Shown piece by piece: positions 1 to 11,281 of a stretch of DNA of 64,000 bases (position 1 is the stretch's first letter; the number at the start of each line of letters is the position of its first letter). Position numbers and translations under genes: made by a program. This DNA is from Cercospora beticola. Its lineage: Eukaryota > Ascomycota > Dothideomycetes > Mycosphaerellales > Mycosphaerellaceae. A model generated the notes under the pieces. It ran no database searches. It saw only the letters and a program-made list of their open reading frames with translations, and was not told where the DNA came from. Location of the stretch: NCBI RefSeq assembly GCF_033473495.1, contig NC_088935.1:62001-126000 (forward strand). Reading direction: 5' to 3'.

Positions 1-80
1 TGCTCGTTCGCACGATACGAAGCGCGCGTGTGCGCGCGCTCCGCGTGAGACTGAACCAGGTTCAGCAGGGCACGCGGTGG

Positions 81-86
81 TATATA
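81..86 (+). promoter_or_regulatory. Possible TATA box of the first MFS gene
   Basis: TATATA lies 110 bases before the start codon at 191, in an otherwise GC-rich leader. The distance suits a fungal core promoter. This rests on position and motif only. Confidence 0.4.
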
Positions 87-190
87 CTGGACGTGCGGCG
101 ATCCTCGGTCGTTCTGTTTCCTTCCCACTCCTTCGTAGTCGTATTCTTTTCCCTTGAGGTCCTGTGTTAGGCCTGTCAAATTTGCTCATC

Positions 191-1829
191 ATGGCGACCA
201 TTGCTCAGGATGACAAGGTCATCTACACCGAGACCGCTCTCGAGAAGGCCGAGACACCCACGCCAGGCACTCCAGACGAGAATGACCCAATCACTTGGTT
301 CACGCCTGAAGAAGGCCGCAAGATCAAGCACAGAATCGATCGCAGACTCGTAGTCGTCCTCGGCACGATGTACTGTGTCAGCTTGATGGATCGCACAAAC
401 TTGTCCAATGCTGCCATTGCAGGCATGAGGACTGAAATGGAGATGGTTGGAAACAACCGCTACGTGAGTATTTACGCATCTCGGCTGCTGGAAATTCTCG
501 ACTGACAATTTCCAGGCCATTGTTACCCTCGTCTTCTTCCTGACCTACACCCTCCTGCAACCCGTTGCTACGCCATTGACCCGCAAGATCGGACCAAAGA
601 TCTTTCTCTCGAGCATTTGCGCTCTCTGGGGTATCGTCATGATTGGCATGGGCGTTGTCAACGACTGGACACATCTTGCTGCACTCCGAGTCATCCTCGG
701 AATTTTCGAGGCCGGCTACTTCCCCGGAGCGGTGTATTTACTCTCGACTTGGTTCGTTCGATATGATGTCGGAAAGCGATATGCCATTTTCTACATGATC
801 GGATCTTTGGCAAGCGCTGCATCCGGTATCCTCGCATACGGCTTGATGCAGATGAACGGACTGGCCAACTATGCTGGCTGGCGATGGTGAGTCACATGCC
901 AGTGCTCCAGTGATCAACTTGCTAACAATCATTTAGGATCTTCATTATCGAAGGTATCCTCACCGTCCTAATCTCCATCCTCGGCTTCGTCTTTGTTGTC
1001 CCATTCCCGGATCAACAAGCCTGGAAATGCTGGGGCTTCCTCTCCGAGCGTGAGGTCCGCTACGTGATCGCCACTGTCGAGCACGACCGCGGTGACGCAA
1101 AGACTGAGGCTTTCACCATGAAGCGCTTTTTGACCCCAGCACTCGACCCTAAGGTCTGGGGATTCGCCCTCATCTTCCTTTGCACCACCACCATGGCCTA
1201 CGCTCTCGCCTACTTCTTGCCAATCATTCTCAACCTTGGCATGGGATTCAGCGTCGCACAGAGTCAGTGCTTGGTTGCTCCACCTTACGCTTTTGCCGCT
1301 GTGGTCATGTGGGTCGAGTCCTGGATTGGCGACAAGTACCGCATGCGTGGACCCCAGCTCATCTTCAACGCTACTGTTGCTATTATCGGTCTTACTCTTA
1401 TGGGCTGGGCCAAGTCTTCCGGTGTTCGATACCTCGGTGTCTTCATCTGCTGCGCTGGTGTCCAAGCCAACGTCGTCATGACCATGTCTTTCCAGGCCAA
1501 CAACATCCGTGGACAGTGGAAGCGTGCTTTCTGCTCTGCCAGCTTGGTTGGATTCGGGGGTATCGGTGAGTTTTCCTCTTCACACTGTAAAAGTTTGTTC
1601 AGTGGCGCTAACATCTGTCTCAGGTGGTATTGCCGGCTCTCTCGTCTTCCGCGAGGTCGACAAGCCAAGATATATTCCAGGTCTCTGGGCTTGTATCACT
1701 GCCAGCTTGCTCACAATCGTGGTCACCTTGATTCTGCAATTGCACTTCAAGCTCCAGAATCGTGCCGCTGATCGTGGCGAGAAGGACAACTTGGAGGGCG
1801 GTGGCCCAACTTTCCGCTACACTCTGTAA
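191..1829 (+). CDS. MFS permease, anion:cation symporter (Dal5/Tna1-like) family
   Basis: Four exons (191-463, 516-886, 937-1565, 1624-1829) give a protein of about 492 residues, the usual size of a 12-helix MFS carrier. All three introns are GT-AG, 50-58 nt, and keep frame. The start is the first ATG of a frame opening MATIAQDD. After a soluble N-terminal tail the first helix ends in MDRTNLSNA, which corresponds to the LDRxNISNA signature of the ACS family (allantoate, nicotinate, vitamin and organic-anion permeases). A conserved G-x-FEAGYFPGA stretch follows in the next helices. The protein should sit in the plasma membrane and import a small carboxylate with protons; the substrate cannot be read from sequence. 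The C-terminus is short, hydrophilic and glycine-rich. No partner gene is adjacent on the same strand. Confidence 0.92.
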
Positions 1830-2964
1830 GAAACTGCGGATGTGGCCTTGAGATGATGTTACGAAGTATATACCCAAATGATGAAGATGAGTTCACGTTA
1901 CCAACATTCCAAGCCGCTCATGGTCCTCGTTTTCGATATTGCCACATCGTTGCCATCTGGAGGAATGACAACGGAGCGTGTCAAATAAGAACCCGAAATG
2001 CATCGTTTACGTTGCGGGAGACTGACAGACAGCCAACGTAGCTTTGATTTAAGCGCCACTCTAGGGCATCCGCTTGTTTCAAGAGTGGATCGCGTGCGGC
2101 AGGAGGTAAGAAACTCGCGTCATGTGACAAGACACCGCCACATATGCTGGTGCTCACATTCTAGACGATGATTGATCGGGCCTTGTACCCAGATCTTCTT
2201 TGTATGATCATCCCAACTACAGCTCATTGTATATGAGAAGCAACAAAGATGTCGAAGTGAAGGCATGATGCTACTAGATCGACATGACCCCAGATGCATC
2301 CGAATGACGATTTTGTTGTTCAGCGTGAGCTCCCGCATCTTCATCTTGACTTGCGTCTCGAAGTAAAACAGGTAATGGGTGGGAGTTCTACGACCACTCA
2401 CTGTAAAGCGGGTTCCATAATCGCTCACTATCAGTACCGGCACCGTATCCGAACAGGCTGACTGCCGAGAAGCGTCCTTTTCTGAGGCCATGAGTTCGTT
2501 CAACAGCTTCATGCCCATAGCATACATAATTGATGTCCAACCACAATCGATTCTTGTCAGTCTATACTGCATCTCGCCACGAAGTATCTTCGCAGCCACT
2601 CTGTGGCAATGATCTGCTCGAGTAAAAAGAATTATGTCTATTCTTGTTCAGCCTTGCGGCGCACTCAGCCTTCCCGCATCGCCAGCCTTGCCATACGGCA
2701 GCAAACTTTGTCAATGTCGACGTGGCTGCATTAGGGACGCATGGTGATGGCTATAATCGATTCTATTTGCAGGCACCATCGATGGCAGACATCGATACCT
2801 CTACGTAGATGGCTTAGTGTTGACAGTACCTGGATGTCATTGATCTTCCAGGTCGATCGCGTGCGACTGGTGACACGTAGAACAGGCAGGATCGTTTGCT
2901 TACATTGTCCAGCCTTGCTCCTTGCTCGCCGACCCATGTCCTCTCCAGCAGCCCAACAGCAATC
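1830..2964. other. Intergenic, no gene recognised
   Basis: This holds the 3' end of the MFS gene and the upstream region of the next gene. Open frames in it (for example 2120-2599 on the minus strand, which lacks an ATG start) have no recognisable family features and no intron logic. Nothing else is seen. Confidence 0.5.
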
Positions 2965-3956
2965 ATGATCCTCCTCGCGGAAGACAAGCTGACATGGATC
3001 CTGATTGTACTACCGTACATCGCAGCACCGACATGCTATCGGCAGAATGGGACTCAATTCGGCAGCGGCAATGACTACATCTGCAATAGCAGCGCAGAAT
3101 TCAGTATGTGTTGTGACTTGCGGAGCATGTGCACAACGAATGGTCTATGCAAATCAAGAAGGTCCATTGGAAACAATCAGGACAACCTGTATTGGCGCAC
3201 GGGATGCACAGATCCGACCTGGAAGTCGCCTGCCTGCTCTGGCTTCTGCAACGGAACGCGCGAAGGTCAGCTCATACTCCTACTTCCATATTCTCAATCG
3301 CGCTGACTATATCATTCAAAGATCCCGATGCTCCTGGCGGCAGCCACAAAGTCATTGCCTGTTCCGAGACGACATACTGCTGTGCCAGGCTCTCCGTCGA
3401 CACAAGTAGAGATCCTTATTACTGCTGTCCAGGGAATAGCTCGGCGACATCTGAACTCCTCACGCTAGGACCCGCGAATTATCTTGCTGGGATTAGATTG
3501 TACACAACGTGGCCACCGAATCCCAGTGCGACCTCGACACAGTCTGCGATCCAAACTGCCAGCAATTCAGCAAGTCTTGCGACGCCAATGGGCGATGGAG
3601 AAGACACGTCACCATCCGAAGGAGATGGCCTGAGCACCGGCGCGACAGCAGGCATAGCCGTAGGCGCCACAGTCGCTGTGCTTGCCGCTCTCATTGTTGG
3701 ATTCTTCTTGTGGATGCGGCATAAACAGAGGGGAAATAAAGCAACCTCGCAAGAATCGGAGAACGAGACGCAACAGATGGTGCAGAACGAAGCCTCTGTA
3801 TCCTCGAGGGACAAGCAACAGGGCGCCTGGGACAAATCACACCGTGGTGAGATGTACAGCGAAGGTCGAGCAGCTGAGTTGCCCATCGAAGACCGATCGT
3901 ATGAGCTGTATGCCGGAGATCGAAGATTTGAGCTTCCTGAAGGTGGAAGGCTGTAG
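2965..3956 (+). CDS. Cysteine-rich single-pass membrane protein, Mid2/WSC-sensor-like layout
   Basis: Two exons (2965-3265 and 3322-3956; intron 56 nt, GT-AG, with a CTGAC branch site) give about 311 residues. An N-terminal hydrophobic stretch near residues 10-22 suggests a signal peptide. A cysteine-rich ectodomain follows, with paired CC motifs (MCC, YCC, YYCC) typical of fungal secreted or surface proteins. Next comes a Ser/Thr-rich linker, then one transmembrane segment (AGIAVGATVAVLAALIVGFF) followed by a basic WMRHKQRG stop-transfer and a charged cytosolic tail of about 85 residues. This layout is that of many uncharacterised fungal plasma-membrane proteins resembling Mid2-type cell-wall sensors. 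The start was chosen because the ATG puts the hydrophobic segment at the N-terminus; upstream in-frame codons look non-coding. Function is not known; a wall-sensing role is only analogy. Confidence 0.75.
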
Positions 3957-4104
3957 TTCGCGATGCTTAAGCCATCTACTTCATGTTCGTTGTTCCCATC
4001 GAGTGGCTCATTGTCATATGGGGCTCAGTCGATGCCATAATATAATGTAAATATTGTTGCAGTATCGTATGCCTGCTAAGTGTGCGTGATGCTGTATCTC
4101 TATT

Positions 4105-5934
4105 TCATGTCCGTGCAGTATTATTTTCTGTATCATTGTCATCTCTGTCGTTCAGCAAAGCTTCTCGCTCATCTTCTGCGACTGGCTTCTCTTTGTACCC
4201 TCTCCAGCCTGTTCCTGCTTGCACGAAAAATGCCACGAAAGCAATTCCCGCCATAGCGAACCAAAGAACCCTCAGCGCATACTGGTAAGACTCAATCGCA
4301 ATCTCTCGCTCTGGGCTTGACAGCTGCTCAACGAGAGCTGGCGATCCCAGGAGGCGCCGCACGAGCGAAGGATTCTTGAGTCCAGCGTCTCGGAACCTCC
4401 TCTGTAGATCCGTATACAGTGTGCGCTCGAACAGGCCGCCACCGAGAGCCGACCCAAACGATCCAGCGAAGCCACGAAATGTGGCCAGCAATGCAGTAGC
4501 CACATAATGAGTTGCTTTTGGCGTGAGATGTAGCATGTGTGCAAGATTGTAGTTCATTGCTGCTCCAGTCACAAAGCCACAGACGAAGAGTACAAAGACA
4601 AATGCCCAAGCTGGCACGTTGTCGATTGATAGGAAACCAAGAGCTGCCAGTGTTACGGGAAACGCCAGATATGTGATCAGCGTCGGCAGATAGAAAGATC
4701 CTTGGCGCTTGATGTGAAGCCAGCCTACTGAAAGTCCGCCGAGCGCAAAGCCAAAATTTGTCGGGATGAGCATTGCTCCAGCTGTCGAAGGCGACCAGGT
4801 CCGGACTGCCAAAGCGTAAGTCGGCGCATAGAACAGCACGCTCCACCTGGCCATCATGAACCCAACAGTTCCTAGGCAAGTGAAAAGCAGTCCCCTCGAT
4901 TTGAGTAAAGCAACTGGAATAAATGGATCCTTGGCAAAGTAAACCTCGTTGTTGACGAAAAGAATTAGCACGATGGCCGAAGCGACAATTGGCCAGATCG
5001 GTATCTGCTTAGGTGCTGCCATCGCATATAGTAACAGCACAAGCGATCCTGTAAGTAGAAGCGCGCCCGTGTAGTCCAGTCTCCGAAGTCTTGTCCATGT
5101 CGATTCTTCATCAGCAACTTTGCCAGCATGAAAGTCTCCAGGCAGGGCAAAAAGTAGCACCAGACCAACAAATGCGCAGATTGGTATCTGCATCCAGAAC
5201 AATGCTCGCCATCCCGTAATCGGAAGTAGTGCACCTGCGGCAGTCGCTCCTACAGCAACGCCGACAGTAAATCCAGTATTGAGCAGCCCAATTCCAAGTC
5301 CACGCCGCTTCGATCCAGTGAGTTCCAAAACGATAATAATACTAATCGTGAACACCCCACTGGCACCCACTCCCTGCACACATCTTCCGAAGACAAAGCT
5401 CTCAAAGCTGGAAGCCACCGCGCACAAGAGACATCCTATTGCAAGCAGTAGCGACGAGACCACAATGCACGACCTCGGCGAGAAGACGCTGCTCAATTTC
5501 CCATTGAGTGGTCCCAGGGAAGACATGGTGATGAGAAAAGCTGAAGTAAACCACGAAGTCGCTTCGAAAGCGTCCAGTTCGGCTGCAATTGATGATTGAG
5601 TCGTCGTGAGTAAGCTCATATTGGTTGCGACGATGAAGATGAGGACGCCGAGTGCGCTGTAGACGAGGAGTCCTCGGATTGGGCTTAACGATTGGCTTGC
5701 TTGGGTGTGCCCGTCGCCGTCGCTGCCATTCTCCGGCAATGATTTGACATTTGCTGCCCCATCAGGGGTCGCGTTGCTGGGAGGATCGCCTTTTCCATGT
5801 TTTGCCACTGTAGTCGGTATCGGAGGAATAAGTGGCGTCGTCTCAGAAGGTGTTAGTGTTCCAGAAGAAGGGCCAGACAGTGCCGGCTCTGGGCCAGTGT
5901 TCTGGACATTGCCTTGATGATTGTAAGAAGACAT
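4105..5934 (-). CDS. MFS transporter, 14-helix drug:H+ antiporter type (DHA2)
   Basis: One uninterrupted frame of 609 residues from an ATG at 5934 to a TGA. The first 85 residues are a Ser/Pro/Thr-rich cytosolic tail. The membrane domain has MFS motif features: SWFTSAFLI and LGPLNGKLSSVFSPRS (motif A region) after helix 2, FGRCVQGVGASG in helix 4, and a GFTVGVAVGATAAGALLP motif C-like helix 5. The latter is characteristic of antiporters. Length and helix count suit the DHA2 group, which covers multidrug exporters and vacuolar basic amino acid carriers. The gene is transcribed away from the flavin monooxygenase that begins at 6792, so the two may share control elements. No introns, unlike most neighbours. 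Substrate unknown. Confidence 0.9.
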   Translation of the reverse strand: MSSYNHQGNVQNTGPEPALSGPSSGTLTPSETTPLIPPIPTTVAKHGKGDPPSNATPDGAANVKSLPENGSDGDGHTQASQSLSPIRGLLVYSALGVLIFIVATNMSLLTTTQSSIAAELDAFEATSWFTSAFLITMSSLGPLNGKLSSVFSPRSCIVVSSLLLAIGCLLCAVASSFESFVFGRCVQGVGASGVFTISIIIVLELTGSKRRGLGIGLLNTGFTVGVAVGATAAGALLPITGWRALFWMQIPICAFVGLVLLFALPGDFHAGKVADEESTWTRLRRLDYTGALLLTGSLVLLLYAMAAPKQIPIWPIVASAIVLILFVNNEVYFAKDPFIPVALLKSRGLLFTCLGTVGFMMARWSVLFYAPTYALAVRTWSPSTAGAMLIPTNFGFALGGLSVGWLHIKRQGSFYLPTLITYLAFPVTLAALGFLSIDNVPAWAFVFVLFVCGFVTGAAMNYNLAHMLHLTPKATHYVATALLATFRGFAGSFGSALGGGLFERTLYTDLQRRFRDAGLKNPSLVRRLLGSPALVEQLSSPEREIAIESYQYALRVLWFAMAGIAFVAFFVQAGTGWRGYKEKPVAEDEREALLNDRDDNDTENNTART

Positions 5935-6791
5935 GGCCGAAGGTCTTGTCCCCGTGATCTGTAGTGAATGAGGCTCTGCGATTTCTCCGATTTAGGCGTA
6001 GAACCAGGTACAGATGCCCATCAGCGTGGAAGGTTCCGAACTCTATGCATCAAGCTTGTTCATGGGTCATCAATGATTGATTTGAAGGGAAAGAACTGAT
6101 GTATTGGTGGACAACAAGTAACACCCGTACAGCGATGGAACATAGATAAAGCACAATACTTTCAGAAGAGAGAGTAAGTTGTTGACGTTGTGCCGTCCGG
6201 ATTACAAAGCGGTTCGCTAGATGAGGTTAGATATCGCGGGAAGCTCCGTCCCGGATACCATTGAAATCCAAGCGACAATTCATTGAAGATTGATGTGAAG
6301 TTACTCGAAACCGGCAGCTTCGGCCGACGTCGCTCCAAGCTGGTTGCTCACTCAGCAAGACAATCACAAACAATGCCATTCAAGGCAGTTCGCCGACGTC
6401 CCTTTTGCGAACTTGGGATTTTGACGACAACCACATCGCGGTGGCCTAGCTCCTGAGGCATTCTTCACTTTGCTTCGAAAAATGCTTGGCCTGCGGTCGA
6501 AATCGATCCTTTGCCCGGCTGGAACCTTTTTCGCTGCGGGGGCCATCTCGATGGCGCTGATCAAGTTTCGCTTTTGAAACTGCTCTGGCGGAAGCTCCAC
6601 GGGATGAGATGCCGACGGAATGGCCACCATGGATGCGAACACGAGCGAGAGGTCCTGGCTCAACATCTTCGAGATCCGCTCTGGTTTCTGCTGAACATCT
6701 ATACTCAGCCGAGCCATTGAGACTGGTCCAAGAACTAGATCGAATAGCCGAATATACGAAGCCTTAGACTATCGCAACGTTTGCACTTGCA
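5935..6791. other. Divergent intergenic region between MFS exporter and flavoprotein genes
   Basis: About 860 bases serve as the upstream region of both flanking genes. Short open frames overlap on both strands (6364-6720) but show no domain or conserved motif. No clear TATA box or operator was picked out by eye. Confidence 0.5.
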
Positions 6792-8296
6792 ATGGCCAGG
6801 AAAGAGCTCAGTGTCGGGATCGTTGGCGCGGGAATTGGAGGTCTGATGGCGGCCATTGCAATGGCTCAGGCAGGCTGTCAGGTCACAATACTTGAAGCGG
6901 CAGAGCAGTTGGGAGAGATTGGCGCTGGCATCCAGATGGTAGAGACTGGCACAGTGATGGCATAGGCTTGGGCTGATTATAGCAGACCCCGAACGCATCG
7001 AGACTCCTCATTCGATACGGCGTCCACGAGGCGATTGGCGACAATCTGGTTCCATTCACAGAGCTCAATCTGAGAAAGAAGAATGGAGAGAAAGTGGGCT
7101 ACACCTTGATCAAGCGGGTCGAAGAGGCTCTTGGATATCCTTGGTGGCTGGTCCACAGGCACCATCTTCACACCGGCCTTGTGAAGGTTGCGCGGCGCAA
7201 TGGTGTGCGAATTCTTGTGGGCAGCAGGGTTCGAGATTTGATTCAAGGGCCGGAAGGGAGCGTGAATGTGGCTACGACAACTGGGAAGACGTACGCCTTT
7301 GATCTGGTCGTGGGTGCTGACGGTGTCCAGTCCGTGGTCCGAAAGACGCTGTTTTTGCACGTCAGACCTTGTCCTCCAACTGGAAATTGCGCATACCGAG
7401 CGATCGTCCCTTACGATGAAGTGAGGTGTGACCCTCTGACGAGATCACTTGTGGAAGATGCGAATGGTGACTCAATCAAGACAATGGAAGTCTGGATGTC
7501 GCCTTCGGGCTACATCATCTCGTATCCGATATCGAACTGTAAGGATTTCAACATGGTTTTGAGTCACTTCCGCAAGCCTTCTGTCGACACAGTGCAAGAG
7601 GTGTCTGTTGAGGAAGTGCGCAACGAGTACCAAGGATACGATGCTCGGATTGAGAGAGTTATCAGTATGATCAAGGCGCCGATCGCTCGTTGGCCTTTAC
7701 TTGTGACCGGACCCTTGGAGTCTTGGTCAAACTCAGCAAAGAACGTTGTTCTCATGGGAGATGCTGCGCATAGCATGACCAACCATATGGTAATTTCGTC
7801 ATCCAAGACAAAACCCTCATCGTTGACTAACCGCTAGTCTTAACAGGCACAGGGCGCGGCAACGAGCATGGAAGATGGCGCCTTCCTGGCGAGATGCCTC
7901 AGTCATGTCGTGGGTGGCACACTAAGTCTGCGAGATGCGATCGCGCTGTACGAACGTGGGCGCATGCCGAAAGCATCGTACAAGCAACAATTATCTTACC
8001 TCAATGGGTGGCTCTGGCATTTGCCCGACGGGGCAGCAGCAGAAGCCAGGAACCGAACGATGACGTGTGAACTGGATGGCCAAGTCCCAATCAGGAGCGC
8101 CAATCTTTATGGCGATCCGAGCACAGTGCTGGAATGCTATGGCTACGACGCTGAAGAGCATGCTGATCAAGTCGTTGAAGAATATTTCAATTCGGCTCCG
8201 ATAAAATGCCAAGCGACCAGCGTTACCCAGACTGAGGCGTGCAGAAAAGCAAACTGGTTTCTCCCCGGCAAGTTCCAGTTCACGCCGAAACTGTGA
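6792..8296 (+). CDS. FAD-dependent monooxygenase, salicylate-hydroxylase-like
   Basis: Three exons (6792-6938, 6986-7789, 7847-8296) give about 466 residues, close to the usual 430-470 of class A flavoprotein hydroxylases. The dinucleotide-binding GAGIGG motif is at residues 11-16, the DG motif (VVGADGVQSVVRK) lies mid-protein, and the second FAD motif reads GDAAHSM. The PNASR stretch right after intron 1 is typical of the salicylate/3-hydroxybenzoate hydroxylase group. The enzyme would hydroxylate an aromatic or related substrate using NAD(P)H and oxygen in the cytosol. Introns are 47 and 57 nt with good borders. It is divergent from an MFS transporter, which suggests, without proving, a small catabolic or detoxification pair. 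The GDAAH motif is followed by SMTNHM instead of the common P-x-x-P, so the substrate may be unusual. Confidence 0.88.
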
Positions 8297-9937
8297 CCTG
8301 AATTGGCGGGTTTGCAACAAGCATATCGGAGCGCCCGAAGAAGGCGTTCATCACATTCATTTCTCTGCACTATTCTCCTCATCTCATCCTTCGCAGATCT
8401 GGTCTCGGCACGCGGAGTTGTTCCCGGCGCCCAACTCCATCCTGGCGTCTAGATCTCCTAGATTCTCCGCGCCAAGCACAGCTTTAGCGGCCAACGTGCT
8501 GCTGCGTGGCTGCGGCGTGCGAGCGAACCTTCCGCGCCATGTTGCACGGCGTACCTCGACACGATCGCCCGCAGGATGACAGCGTGAAGTGTATGCATGT
8601 CGCGTATTCCTTACACGCGGAAACCCAACTCCGCTCCGCCCGGCACCGCCAACGCCGCAGAAGCCTCGATCAAGCCTTCCGCTGTATGATTGCCTATCTG
8701 GAGCCGACCGTTTATCTCAAACAAGCTACAGACAATGCGAGGATCCCATGACGCTCATGCTGGAGTGAAGCCGTACAATCGTATAGGACGCTATGTCAAT
8801 CTGGATTCAGAGGCCGCGCTCATGGCGGCCTTCGCCTTCGCTCTTCTCTCCGCTTCGCCGCAGCATCAAAGCCTTTTGGCGGCATCAACTTCGCCTCCAC
8901 AAAAGTCATCACTACTGCTTCGCGACGCTGCGACACCACGGTGCTCGAGGCGGGGTCTGGTCTGTGGCTTGCCTCGCTCGACGATAGTGAAAGCCACTGA
9001 GGTGCTGTCGAGGTCTCGAGACCTCCTCTGCAGCATCTTTACGGACCCGAGTAAGGCCCTGCTACTAACCACGCGGGGCCACTTTGGAACACGCTTCGTG
9101 GCGTAGAGCCACAGATCCTCCTCTGAGTTTCCTCCGCTAGAGAAACCCCATCTATCCACATCCGTGAAGGCGCAAGCACTAATAATACAATACATGCTCG
9201 ACTTCTCCCACCTCCATCCTTGGCTGGCAGTGCTCTTGCTCGGCTATTGGATATGGAGCGCCACATGAGACCCATAAACCTGGGCATGATGTCTCCCAAC
9301 TGTCGTGAATGCTGCATCGCACCACTGACCCTGTGTATCCCGCGCTGAACAGTGGTGCGCATTCGAATTGGGATCACACAAGCCAAGTTGGGTAAGATTG
9401 TCGCTGCACCCCAGCACATCGGACCTATTAGCGATTTTCTGGCGTCTAGTCTCGGTGAGCATCGGTCGCAAGGCAATTGGTGTGTCTGCCTTTCTCGGTA
9501 CAAGGGTACATTGGCGGCTCTGCTTCTCGAACAGGCACACGCCAATACCAGGAGTGCCTATGTGATTGCATATATGGACAGCATAGCGAGCGGCGCACTG
9601 GCAAAGTCGTTTGCTTTTGCCCTTTCGTGAACACTGCCACTCCAGTCTGCGGAAAAGACTATCAATCTCTTGTCCAATCTCAACTCACAACTACCCGCGA
9701 CTGAAGTCAATCCGCATTTACATCATTGCGGCCTCTGCGCAGCCTCACCGTCCGATGACAACACACATCACTGCGCCGCAATCACAACTGCACTGATATT
9801 CAGCGTCCAACACCTAGGCGACCTTGTCGGTAATTGTATTGCAGTTGCGCAAGGGCCCATCCGAATCACTCGACACTCTCTGAGAATAGCACCACCGAGT
9901 GCCCCTTTCCACACCGCCACCTATCTCCTGTACAACG
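8297..9937. other. Long intergenic region, no gene recognised
   Basis: About 1.6 kb precedes the zinc-finger gene. Several open frames of 60-170 codons occur on both strands, but they overlap each other, lack domain features and have random-looking composition. The segment nearest 9938 probably contains the long 5' leader of the C2H2 gene. Confidence 0.5.
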
Positions 9938-11281
9938 ATGCAGCGCGACAACAGATCACCGTCAAGCGATATAGATCGGGGCCGGACCTCCGGCGATGAC
10001 TTCGATCAGCAAGGTTCCTGGAGTGCGACCTTGCCGACGACTGAGCACTACTACTTTCATGGTGGTGCAAGAACAACCCAGATCTACCGCCGACCTGATT
10101 GCGATGACTCGGAGCAGATTGCCCATCCGCAGTTTGTTGAAGACCATCGGTCGCGATTTACCTCGCCGACTTACAGCGGGACCAGCGCCGGTGGACCACC
10201 GAGCGTCGACAGCTCTCGCAGCGATTGCAATAGCTCACCGAGGTTGAAGACCGAGACAGGAGGTCACTGGTGTTCACAATCGCCCACCCCACTCCTTGAG
10301 AACATGCCACTCCCTCACGGTGGCTATGCCCCTGGGTCGCAATATACGGCATCGTTACATGCTTGCGTCGCTATGCATGAAGTTCATCCACAGGCCGACG
10401 AGCCCGATGACACCCCCACTTCCTCGCTGGGGAGGGGTGTCGCGTACCCCTATCCGCACCTGCACCCATTGACATATTATGACGGATTCGTGCCAGACGA
10501 TGGTCAAGCAGGGTTACCGCCGGACATCGAGCCTGCGTATGGCTCTCGGGAACAGAATCGTGAAATGCTCTCTCACCCGGGCGAGGGTGGAAGGCCTGCC
10601 AATTTTCGTCATCGAAGGACGCTGTCGGCAACCACAGATAGAACCACTACTGGCAGGATACGGCGTCCGCCATACTCGCGACATGGCTCTTCCAACCAGC
10701 CAAGCACACGATCACGATCATCGAGCAGTCGTGCTGCGCCAGCGAGCGTTTTCCCGTGCCTCTTTGTCGTCTATGGCTGCGACCGCACGTTCACGTCGAA
10801 GAACGAATGGAAGCGTCACATTCAGACACAGCACGTCCAACTCGAATACTGGCGCTGTATACAGTGCTTCAAAGGGCCGTCGAGCGAACAAGATAAGGAT
10901 TTCAATCGCAAGGACCTCTTTACACAGCACATCCTGCGCATGCATTCAACGCAGAGTGAGCAGTCTTCCACCCGTGGGGGAAAGGTAAAGAGCGACACGC
11001 AAAAGAGATATGAGGATATGGAGGCCGAGAGATGCCGCAGGACCTTGCGACAGCCTCCGAACGACAGCCGATGCATCGTATGCGACCAGACCTTCTCAGG
11101 TCCTGGTAGCTGGGAGCAATGTATCGACCACATTGGCAAGCACCTGGATACTGCGGCCAAAGATGGGCTTGCCGACATGCTAAACCCACGCAATTGGCGA
11201 CAGGATTATGCTCTTCAGCAGTATTTGCAGCGCGAGGACATTCTGACGATCGATACTCAGGGCTCTCTTAGGCTTTCTTAG
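9938..11281 (+). CDS. C2H2 zinc-finger protein, putative transcription factor
   Basis: A single exon encodes about 447 residues from the ATG at 9938; the open frame extends upstream but without another plausible start. The first 270 residues are Ser/Pro/Asp-rich and look disordered. A classical C2H2 finger then follows (CLFVVYGCDRTF, then H-x-x-x-x-H in KRHIQTQH). A second, wider finger-like unit has CIQCF and HILRMH, and a third Cys pair (CIVCDQTF) is followed by CIDHIGKH. This arrangement of one good and two degenerate fingers near the C-terminus is common among uncharacterised fungal C2H2 proteins. It is presumably nuclear. Nothing in the neighbourhood hints at its targets. Confidence 0.85.
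   Translation: MQRDNRSPSSDIDRGRTSGDDFDQQGSWSATLPTTEHYYFHGGARTTQIYRRPDCDDSEQIAHPQFVEDHRSRFTSPTYSGTSAGGPPSVDSSRSDCNSSPRLKTETGGHWCSQSPTPLLENMPLPHGGYAPGSQYTASLHACVAMHEVHPQADEPDDTPTSSLGRGVAYPYPHLHPLTYYDGFVPDDGQAGLPPDIEPAYGSREQNREMLSHPGEGGRPANFRHRRTLSATTDRTTTGRIRRPPYSRHGSSNQPSTRSRSSSSRAAPASVFPCLFVVYGCDRTFTSKNEWKRHIQTQHVQLEYWRCIQCFKGPSSEQDKDFNRKDLFTQHILRMHSTQSEQSSTRGGKVKSDTQKRYEDMEAERCRRTLRQPPNDSRCIVCDQTFSGPGSWEQCIDHIGKHLDTAAKDGLADMLNPRNWRQDYALQQYLQREDILTIDTQGSLRLS

Noticed and set aside
2120..2599. 159-codon minus-strand frame
   Set aside because: Starts with GTG, no family features, poor coding character.
8690..9106. 138-codon plus-strand frame
   Set aside because: Overlapped by other frames on both strands with no motif.
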